From Prinsepia uniflora (taxonomy: Eukaryota; Streptophyta; Magnoliopsida; Rosales; Rosaceae), in NCBI GenBank assembly GCA_032719365.1, contig CM064861.1, forward strand, positions 80,472,863 to 80,536,862: a DNA stretch of 64,000 nt, read 5' to 3'. Made by a program: the position numbers and the translations under genes. Below the pieces are notes generated by a model. The model was not told the origin of the DNA. It ran no database searches and saw nothing but the letters and a program-made list of their open reading frames with translations. Shown here piece after piece: positions 55,942 to 64,000 of the stretch (position 1 is its first letter; each line of letters opens with the position of its first letter).

Positions 55942-58551
55942 TGTCAGGACCCACCCCGGTTTCACCCCGAAACCCGAGGTAAATCTTGCTCCCGTCTGAC
56001 AACCCAAAACATAACCAAAGTAAACTCACGATAAACCGCCAAACTACACAATCAGACGCAGGAGAAATTATAACACATCCCGAAGGCGAGTTTTACAGAG
56101 CATAGTTCTGAATACAACAGACAGAAAACTGGTAACTATAAACACGCACAAGGAAAACTTTACAACACTCCGGGATCCTTTTCGCGACTTCTATGCCTCA
56201 GACGCTACCTAGACGCTGAAACCCCGCTCTAGCTCCACGACTTGGAGGGCAATTTAAAACCAGAAAAGTGTGAGTGGACCATAAATCAAAGAAAAGTTTC
56301 CAAAACCATTTAAAAAAAACCGGGTTTGGCCCTCCGTTTTGAAACCACATGCATAACCAAGTTATTAATGCAGTTATAGTTCCAATAAACCTCATCATAA
56401 ACAGAAACACTATAAAACACAGTTTTAGAAATCATAGCATAAGCATCATAAAACCGTATCATAAACCATGAATATCAAGTCATCATTATCCGATCAAACC
56501 TGCTGGACTTATCCGAGTCTTTAAACTCAATCCAGGCCTCAATAACATCCGAGTCTTTAAACTCCCGAGTCTTTAAACTCAACAGGCCTACGGGGGAAAT
56601 CTCAATATATCCGAGTCTTTAAACTCCCGAGTCTTTAAGCTCAATCCGAGTCTTTAAACCCAATCCGGGCCCGTCCCCCGTCAATCAATATCCGGGTCTT
56701 TAAACCCAATAACCAGATCCAGCAAATCCAATCCAAAACCATTTGAAAACCATTTCTAAATCCACATCCAAACCCGAATCCGAAATCACCGGTCTGAAAC
56801 CCTTCCGGCTTCCAGAACCGTCATTCCGAACCCAAATCCGGAAATCCACTTCTCAACTTTAAAATCAAATCCCGTTACCGAAATCCGATTCTAAAACCGA
56901 AAACCCTTGATCATCAAAATCATGTTGACAACTTCCTCAACCTCCGACTAAAAACCATGTTGACAACTTCTTCAACCGCCGCCGCACGCGCCCCCACGCG
57001 CCGCCCAAAGTGGCTGCGCGTGGCCCTCACGCGCTAGCTACAATGCATCGTCTACCTCGAGCCGACCCGGTTCAAAACAGTTCCTGCAAATCGAACCGGC
57101 GTGAGCGGTTCTCTGCCGTACCTGCACCAAAATGGCTCCTCTCTTCACCATCTTCATCGTCCCATCCTCAGCAATCCAGTCCCCTCACTCAACCACCTCG
57201 ACACGGCCTAAAACCTGTCGACTCCAGCTCGAACAGAAACCCGTACTCTTCCCCTGTTCTCTTCTCCGGCCACCCAGGTCTTCCCCCGTCACAGTGGCTA
57301 CCTTAAACCCTTCCTAAAACCTCATTGAGTCTCACCCGACTCACCAAAACTGTCGACTCAATCCCAGACTTCACGACTCAACGGTTGAAACAAAACGGAA
57401 AAACAGAGAACGGCGGGTACTCTCCACCGTGCACTCCTCCTCCACAGCTACACAACCAGAAGACACCTAGGACCCTACTGAATTCCCTAGACCTCACTAG
57501 ACTCCTCGATTCAACCCCTAAAGCTACGACTTGGTGTCTGAACCTAAACGGCAAAACAGAGCAAGTTAATGGGGATGAGGAATTACCTGTCCTCCGGTCG
57601 CCGTCGCGAGCTCCGCTGGGGCTAGTCGACTCCTCTCACCCCTCACGACACCACCACGAGTCAAATTGCACCGTGCACGGCCACACCACCCCCACGATCT
57701 CTCAATTCCTCCCTGTTTTTCTCTGATTTTCCCCCTGGTTTTCCCGTGGCTCTCAACTTATCCACACACTGATTCCTCACCTCCCGACCTTCTCACTATC
57801 TCCCTCTCAATCTCTGATCACTCTTCACTCATCAAGTCACACAACACACACACCACCACCGTCCAATTCTCCCAACTCGCTCCCTCTGTTTCTGTCTAGT
57901 TCGAAGAACACACATGAACACATACGGGTACCCCAAATAATTGGGAACGTGTTCCCTAGAACCAACCAGAACCCCTACACGTGTCACCATCCCTTCAGCC
58001 TTCTCACAAGTGGCTCAATCTCAGCCCTCCATTTTCCCTCTCTGTTGCACAAATACCCATGTGCAAAGACCAAAATACGCCTCGTTTTAAGTCAAAATTA
58101 CCGTTGTGCCACTACCTTTCTAGACCCGTATCTCACACATCGTAAGTCCGATGAATACGTACCGCCTGTCATCGAACTCAGGACGACGAGCTCTAGCTAA
58201 CCCTCCTAGGTCAACGTGTCAAAACTCGGTCATACGAAGAGTCAACTTTTCCCCCTATTTTAACTTAATTACAAAAGTGCCCTCAACCTTCTGAACATCA
58301 TAACATCCTCCTCGGATGTCGTAATCGGGCGTGCCACCTGTCTACGAATTCGTGACGTCCTAAACTACGTCCTGGTCATCGGTCAAAACCTAATTGACCG
58401 CTCGAACTAAAAGTCAACCTTTTGCCCGAACTAGGGGTAAAATCGTCATTCTAGGCTAACGACCTTATCTTCACCAACTAACCCCCAATTAAGCTCACTA
58501 ATCTCATCGTAAACACTGTCTTAGCCCTAATTTCCGGGACGGGTCGTTACA
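55942..58551 (-). repeat. Solo LTR of Gypsy family G2 (2610 bp)
   Basis: TGTCAGGACCC...GGGTCGTTACA on the plus strand, flanked by tagag (55937-55941 and 58552-58556). Related to G1: palindrome array 56515-56707 with GAGTCTTTAAACTC and GGGTCTTTAAACCC, and the box GTCCACTCAC (sense) at 56279-56270. The donor-side partner box was not found; the region between the array and the CpG-rich block (56990-57030) is shorter than in G1, so it was probably deleted. Pro/Ser/Thr-rich open frames at 57010-57900 lie within the LTR, antisense to it, and are not supported as genes. Confidence 0.88.
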
Positions 58552-58647
58552 TAGAGTGCATTCTGCAATTCTGTGAATCTCTACAGAATTGCTTGATTGA
58601 TTAGAACCAGAATTGAGATAGAGAGAGAGTGTGTGATCTATCCTAAA

Positions 58648-58714
58648 TCCCCCCACCCCCCCCCCCCCCCCCTGCCAACAACAAAAACTAAATTGAACCA
58701 ACAACCCCAAATGG
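58648..58714. repeat. Poly-C run and right copy of repeat X
   Basis: About 20 C's, then CCAACAACAAAAACTA..., matching 47357-47397. The C-run corresponds to a shorter C-rich start in the left copy and abuts the broken end of the Copia II 3' LTR. Confidence 0.6.
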
Positions 58715-58856
58715 CCTCATTGAGCTCCCCTTTCACAACCCCAGCCAAGATTACTAGACTAAAAAAGGTAGCAACTAAGCCACGTTCCCATGTCCCACCT
58801 AATAACTTACTAGAGTCTCAACCAGTCACATAACCAATACATGCTTTGCAAAGTAG

Positions 58857-59009
58857 CCAAGTTTCACAGGTCGAGTTGGCAAACCCAAACCAAAGAAACT
58901 CAAGTCACCTGCAAAGGAAAATCCAAAGCCAAAGTTAAGAGCACTTTCAAAGCCAAAGATATCAAACAAAGATTGGCTTAAAAGGGTAAAGGAACTTTTG
59001 CCTCATTGA
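58857..59009 (+). other. Lys/Pro-rich open frame, unassigned
   Basis: A 50-codon stretch between stops, with GKPKPKKLKSPAKENPKPKL and ending NKDWLKRVKELLPH before TGA. It resembles the basic C-terminal tail of a larger protein, possibly transposon-encoded, but nothing upstream continues it in frame. Function unknown. Confidence 0.3.
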
Positions 59010-59573
59010 CACTGTTATTATAAAACTAACTAGCTAGGCTAACTTGTTTTTGCTCTTTTTTGTTTTCATTTGAAACCATTTGATGCTTAAATTACAATAG
59101 GATGAAGCCTAATTGTCAGGTAATGGAAAATTTTAAGTCCAATGCATCCTTGCCTTTTTTGACACATTGGACTTCAAAAGTTTGATGTTTGTCGGTATTG
59201 TAGTGGTGGTTTTGTTATGAAACTCAATCCATCATTTGGTAATGGTCTAAATTTGAATGGCAATCTTATGCATCCTTTTATGTTCAATGTGTAATGGTAG
59301 AGTGATCCTTTTGTAATGGTCAAATGATCCTTTTGTAATGGTCAAGTGCTCGTTTTTTAATGCTCAAAGTTGTTTTATGCTCAAAGTGCCACAATTTGAA
59401 TCATGTTCAAACTATATACCATCTCATAACGAAAATCAATTCTTTAAATTCCCATATTTCATAACATTGAATACTTACAATACATTATACATAACATTCT
59501 AGTACAAAACTAGTACTAGTGCTTAATCGCCCATTTCATAAAGTACCTTATATAACTTAGTTAATTCTTTCAA
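59010..59573. other. Intergenic, no gene seen
   Basis: AT-rich, with short repeats of GATCCTTTTGTAATGGTCAA near 59300-59345. Confidence 0.5.
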
Positions 59574-60275
59574 CTAAATTTTGATCCCCACATACAAAAT
59601 ACCAATCAGCACAACCCATGTTAACATAAGTGCAATCCTAAGTTTAAATACCTTCCTCTTTTCGTTCAAAAATTGATCTTCTCCTATATCTAGCTTCCTT
59701 AGTAACCTCAGAATTATTTTTGTTGACTTTTTGCACATTTTCGGATCCATACCAATAGCCACACCTTTTGCCACGATAATTCTGACCCCTAACCTGAAAT
59801 GTCATAACAAATTATCAATTACATAAATATCATTAATACCATAAATCATCAATAAGTAGCAATCATCATACCACAAATTCCTTAACTTTCATAGTGATCA
59901 TCAATTCCTTTCAAACACATAATTTTTTTTCAAATCCAAATCTTTCTATTAAACCACAAAATCAAAATTTTACTTTAAATAGAATTATTACTTACCCACT
60001 TCCAATTTTATTCTCAACATTAAATCGATATTTTTTCAAGATTGAATAGTAAAAAACATCCTAGGCAAAGAAGAAACCTCATGGGCAAACAATGCAAGTA
60101 GTAATCCACCATAATCCACAAATCCACATCCAATTTCATCTAGAAGTATTACTTACCTGACCATCTAGGAAAACAAGAAACCTCTTGCTTGGGTTATCAT
60201 CGGTCAATGATATCTTTATTGTGACCACCTTCCCACAAAGGCATCCTTACTACTGCTTCCACCCTCCACACTCAT
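59574..60275 (-). pseudogene. GRF-type zinc-finger protein (At4g04775-like), broken
   Basis: From the right: ATG 60275 opens MSVEGGSSSKDA; after a frameshift CLCGK...SLTDDNPSKRF matches the first half of the GRF zinc finger (C.CG then T..NPGRRF) to about 60160, followed by a donor GTAAGT. A later exon beginning near 59772 after TTAGGGGTCAG reads NYRGKRCGYW (second half of the finger), then after another shift STKIILRLLRKLD and a hydrophobic tail ALMLTWVVLIGILYVGIKI with stop at 59574. A GRF finger plus C-terminal membrane segment is typical of these small plant proteins, often linked with transposons. Two frameshifts and loss of key finger residues indicate a pseudogene. Confidence 0.5.
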
Positions 60276-61294
60276 TCATATCGCGATTCAAACTATGGGA
60301 AACCTTGTGATTTTCCAGATTTAGAAACCCAGGGTTTCACCTGCTGCTTCAACGATTTTCAATGGATATTCATCAAAACCTATTTTCTACTGATCTTTGT
60401 CCGCACAAATTTACTAATATATCCACCCATTAGATGCTAGGTCTATGCTTTACATGACGTCTGTGAGTTCATTAGTTACTTGGTGTAACGCTTTTGACGT
60501 TGCTACTATTTTTGTTGCACATTGAGGCAAATTTCTATTCCTAATACATTTTGAGATTAAAGTTTATGTTCCTAATGCATTTGGGGTAAAAAACTAAAAA
60601 CAAAAAGACTTGAACATCTTGCATTCTCAAAGCTCATTCATCAACGTTGTTGCTACAGAGGTTTGTATAAGGATGGTTTTCTCTAAACTAGCTGGCGAGA
60701 TCGACATTAATTATATATAATTCCCTGAATATCTTTATACAAAAAAAAAATGATATTGTATATTGAGTTAGAGAGATATATGTTGAACCTCCCAATATCT
60801 TTTGTGTTAAAAAAACTATATTGAGTTTGAAGGATCATACGTATAAACTAATGATTTTACTTCTTACAAAAAGTGAATTTGAGATTTGAGTTGAGCTCGG
60901 GAACACTTTCATTGTATTCGACGCCTAAGTTGAACTAGCAATCTCTTTCTCCAAAGTAAAATTGAAGATGAATTCATTAGTGCAAAAGGTATTAAATTTG
61001 GTTAGTTGATTGCGAAAAGATATATATTATCTTAATCAACTAACATAATTTATATTTACATGATTAGAGTGCGAATTTACTCTCTTATATATTTGGTAAG
61101 AAGAAGAATAATTTCAACCTAATTTTTTTCTTCTAATTTCAACAGAACACGATTTAAAAATTAGAGAAATAAAATATTAAATCAAGCTCGATCCAAGCCG
61201 AAGGTCATAAACTTGGCAAAAATATAAGCCTCCGAGGAGTAGATGGAGTTTGTGTATTGCCTTTCAAAACTAAACCTCTCTAGAACCCAACATA
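60276..61294. other. Upstream intergenic region of the GTPase gene
   Basis: AT-rich; no other gene seen. The last 100 bp or so is likely the 5' untranslated region. A 114-codon frame starting at 61243 is a shadow of exon 1 in another frame. Confidence 0.5.
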
Positions 61295-63704
61295 ATGTTA
61301 CTGAGGAATCGCCTCCTGACCCTCCAAATCACTTCCTTCTTATCACCACCTTCCTTTCCACCTCTAAAGTCCCAACCTTTAATCCTCTCTTTCCGAACCC
61401 TCCACACAAACCTGGCCCCTCGAAACCCAATCCCAAAGCGCCATGTCTCAACTCCCAAAGCCACAGCCGACCCGACAATCTTGGACACGACCGTCCTATT
61501 CCTACCGCCGGGGGTCGAACCAGCGGAGGTGACCCAGGACATGGTCCTATCCGGGTCGAACATCGTGCTCGGACCCTATGCCGGTGACGCCAAGATTAAG
61601 GAGGTGGAGTTCGTGAAGAGCAGTGCTAGAGCTAAGGATTGCCCCAAACACGACCGACCCGAATTTGCTATTCTGGGTCGCTCCAATGTGGGCAAGTCCT
61701 CGCTTATTAATTCCTTGGTCCGTAAAAAAGATGTTGCACTTACATCTAAGAAACCAGGTTTCTTTTTTCCTTCAATAGTTTCAGAAATTTTAATGTGTTT
61801 TGGTTTCTGGGTTTTGCTTACTTTTGTGTAATTTTGTGCAGGGAAGACTAAGCTTATTAATCATTTCTTGGTCAACAAAAGTTGGTACTTAGTGGATTTA
61901 CCTGGTTATGGGTAAGGCCCTCACTTCTTCCTTCTTCTACTAGTATACATTAAACAGTGAAAATTTCAGGTCGTGAACTTCTTTCAGGTTGAATTTTCAT
62001 AATGAAAACTTTTGCATTCTTTTTCCACTTAGGTTTAAGGATTGCCGTTTGTTTATGCGGTAATGAAATTATTTAGATTGTTTGTCATTAATTGTATATT
62101 AGGAAAGTATCAGTTTGAATGCAGAAAATCTCAGACTTTGTTGGACGTAGCTGGTTAAAATCAGTTGGGTTTGAGTTTTCTCATTGGGTACAATTTATTC
62201 TGGTTTGGTTTGAAAGAATGGGATGCAATCCAGTTTTGGCCTTTTGGGTCAGTGAACTGACATGACATTTGTACACAAGGATGCCTCACACAAAGCTGTT
62301 TTCGTGACTTGAGTTTATAACAAATGTTAAAAAGCTATATCTAAGGCCATTATAGTTTCAAGTGGTTGTAATAGTCTTAAGCTTCTAAATTTCCAGCATC
62401 CTGCTCATCGTTGTTGGATAATGATACTCTTGTGAACCTGGTCTTCAACTGAATTTAGTGTTATTTTGCTAAAACCATACCTGTTTCTTCTACTAAAACT
62501 AAAACTAAAATAACCTGCACATTTTTGTGTTATTATACTTTTAAGAAGTTCTTAGTATTAGTCTGTTTGCCTTGCACTAGCTGACTTTAGTAAATGAACT
62601 CTGGGAAGATGAATGGAAAACAGGCACATTGTGATGTTTTCCCTTATAGCTCTTGTTTTTGTCCATAAAAAAAGGCATATAGATGCCCTTTTTACAAAGC
62701 CAGTGTTGAATGTCCATTAGAATTTGAATGCACCACCACTCCCTTGCGGAAGTAAAGTGCTTACAAAGTCAATGTTCAATTATTCCTTTACAATTTGAAT
62801 GCATCACTGCTTCATTGGGGAAGGAATAGAGGATATGATCAAGGGGCTGGAGCCTGCCATCATCCTTGCCCACTGAATAGTTTAGGCATAAACCATGTTA
62901 ACAATTAGATAATGACCCAGAGACCTTATATTGTGCTGAAGAGATGACCGTAGACTGATAGTCAAGAGATCTGACATGGCCCTAACCATATTCTGATTGT
63001 CATTTTTATGTTTCAGTACTGGCTGCAATGTTGGTAACCTATCGTAACACAAAGATTATGTTGCTTAAGAGACTGCTAAACTTTGATCCTGGAATCCTTT
63101 TATTTCTGTTTTAATGTTCTTTGAACTCGTACGCAAAACATTTCGAGCAAACAATGAGAACTAATCATGGTTATTGTTTTAGTAAGGACATACAAAAACA
63201 AACAAATTACCTTAGCCTTATGTTTAGTGATTTTCTTTGTTCTAAGGTTTGCTAATGCTCCTGAAGCTGCTCGAATGGATTGGTCTGCATTCACCAAAGG
63301 TTTCTTCCTGAACAGGGATAATCTTGTTGCCGTCTTACTTCTAGTTGATGTTAGTGTTCCACCTCAGAAGATAGACCTAGACTGCGCAAATTGGCTTGGA
63401 CGTAACAATGTACACTACTCTCTGCTACCAAATACCTTTAGGTTAACCTCTTCATAATATATGCTCATGATTTTTCTGCTGTTTCTGCTTTTAGATACCG
63501 ATGACTTTTGTCTTCACCAAGTGTGACAAGATGAGGGGTGGCAAAGGTAAAAGGCCAGATGATAACCTCAGGGATTTTCAGCAGTTCATCAAGGAAAATT
63601 ACCGGGTACATCCCCCGTGGATCATGACGAGCAGTGTAACTAACCTGGGCCGGGATGAACTTTTGCTTCACATGTCACAGCTTCGAAACTACTGGGATCA
63701 ATAG
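61295..63704 (+). CDS. EngB/YihA-type GTP-binding protein, organellar (301 aa, 4 exons)
   Basis: Exons 61295-61757, 61842-61911, 63247-63409, 63495-63704; total 906 nt, in frame, GT..AG introns (the intron before exon 3 ends TTCTAAG). GTPase motifs: G1 GRSNVGKSS 128-136, G2 region TSKKPGKT 150-157, G3 DLPGYG 173-178, G4 TKCD 240-243, G5 TSS 277-279. This is the TrmE-Era-EngA-EngB family, whose bacterial members (YihA/YsxC) assist large ribosomal subunit assembly. The first 50 or so residues are rich in Leu, Ser, Pro and basic residues with few acids, like a chloroplast or mitochondrial transit peptide. Plant homologs are known as embryo-essential organellar proteins. I chose the ATG at 61295 because it is the first in frame. 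The second intron (61912-63246) is long and shows no element I can name. Confidence 0.93.
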
Positions 63705-64000
63705 CGGTGAATTTAACTCGGTTTCCATAGTTTTTTGGTACCATTTTACTTATTTTCTGACAGTTTTTGGTTCCCCTTCTCCAAATTTGTGATGGAGTGG
63801 GGATGTATGTTCTTGTGTATATATGTAGATGAATGATATGTGCGTCCATTTAGCAGATTATGCACAAATACTTGTTCCATTTGATCAATGTGCATTTAGC
63901 TAAATCTTTTTCAGACCTCTTTTTCGATAACCATGTATGATATTAATGCAGGCCAGACGTTCCGAGGCCCAAAAGGGGAAAAAACACAAAGAAGCTGGTC
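63705..64000 (+). other. 3' region of the GTPase gene
   Basis: Probably 3' untranslated sequence. Near the window end an acceptor-like ATTAATGCAG (to 63951) precedes a purine-rich, Lys/Arg-coding stretch that may be an alternative last exon or the beginning of other sequence; undecided. Confidence 0.4.

Larger units (their letters stand above)
47803..58647 (+). mobile_element. Copia element II with two solo Gypsy LTRs inside its 3' LTR
   Basis: Order on the plus strand: 5' LTR 47803-48397, primer site, gag-pol remnant 48530-52623, polypurine tract, and a 3' LTR in three pieces (52633-52638, 55583-55941, 58557-58647) separated by LTR-A and LTR-G2. The 5' LTR lacks the first six bases (TGTTGG) that the 3' LTR shows; the 3' LTR lacks its last 190 bp or so. 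Both outer ends are thus damaged and no target-site duplication can be read. Confidence 0.88.
52633..58647 (+). repeat. 3' LTR of Copia II, in three pieces
   Basis: TGTTGG at 52633-52638, AGTGTAAGG... 55583-55941, and TGCATTCTGC... 58557-58647. The breaks are exact insertion sites with duplicated gttgg and tagag. It ends after CTATCCTAAAT, short of the 5' LTR's end, where a poly-C run begins. Confidence 0.85.

Noticed and set aside
57010..57899. Pro/Ser/Thr-rich open frames (98, 133 and 77 codons)
   Set aside because: They lie inside the G2 solo LTR, antisense to it, are low complexity and have no counterpart family; treated as chance frames in GC-rich LTR DNA.
61243..61587. 114-codon plus frame as an alternative N-terminus of the GTPase
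   Set aside because: Different frame from the G1-motif exon; the ATG at 61295 gives the correct frame and a transit-peptide-like start.
1..64000. tRNA, rRNA or organellar DNA insertions
   Set aside because: I looked for clover-leaf type tRNA boxes and plastid or ribosomal sequence and saw none; the only tRNA-related sequences are retrotransposon primer-binding sites. A tRNAscan run would settle it.

Overview
This is nuclear DNA of a flowering plant, probably a eudicot. The evidence is spliced genes of plant type, plant LTR-retrotransposon lineages (Ty1/Copia and chromovirus-like Ty3/Gypsy), primer-binding sites that match the initiator-methionine tRNA, and AT-rich intergenic DNA. I cannot name the species. 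Roughly 70% of the window is retrotransposon sequence, much of it nested.

Layout. 1-4619: 5' part of a Gypsy element (G0, minus strand) with an uninterrupted gag-protease frame that leaves the window on the left. 4690-5545: decayed hAT-type transposase. 5795-8869: 3' end of a second Gypsy family (B). 8870-15549: Copia remnant between two opposite-facing fragments of a third long LTR family (A); one fragment is split by a solo LTR of family G1. 15550-18929: decayed Copia element, minus strand. 18930-21803: AT-rich intergenic DNA with simple repeats and a possible MITE. 21809-31907: whole but dead Gypsy element (G1) with target-site duplication gtttt. 35403-38089: ACR1-like four-ACT-domain gene that looks like a pseudogene. 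38394-43678: full-length, apparently intact young Copia element with 578-bp LTRs and duplication ttttg. 44674-46694: BSD-domain gene, minus strand. 47410-58647: a TRIM-like repeat, then a dead Copia element whose 3' LTR is split by two solo Gypsy LTRs. 59574-60275: broken GRF zinc-finger gene. 61295-63704: EngB/YihA-type organellar GTPase gene.

Host genes with intact reading frames are the BSD gene and the EngB-type GTPase. The ACR1-like gene has an in-frame TAG and lacks a small exon expected from the family. The genes are not functionally linked; they are what remains between transposon clusters.

The least explained signal lies in the long Gypsy LTRs. Families that differ in sequence share one layout in sense direction: a duplicated U3 module, a palindrome (absent or not seen in G1), a CpG-rich block, a GTGAGTGGAC box that looks like a splice donor, an array of short hairpins whose arms change together, a GTCCACTCAC box exactly complementary to the donor box, a pyrimidine-rich CAG acceptor-like site, and a U5 stem built on GTCTGACA/TGTCAGAC. 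This suggests a structured leader intron inside the LTR whose ends can pair with each other. The pairing is read directly from the sequence; the intron is inferred. All comparisons were done by eye.
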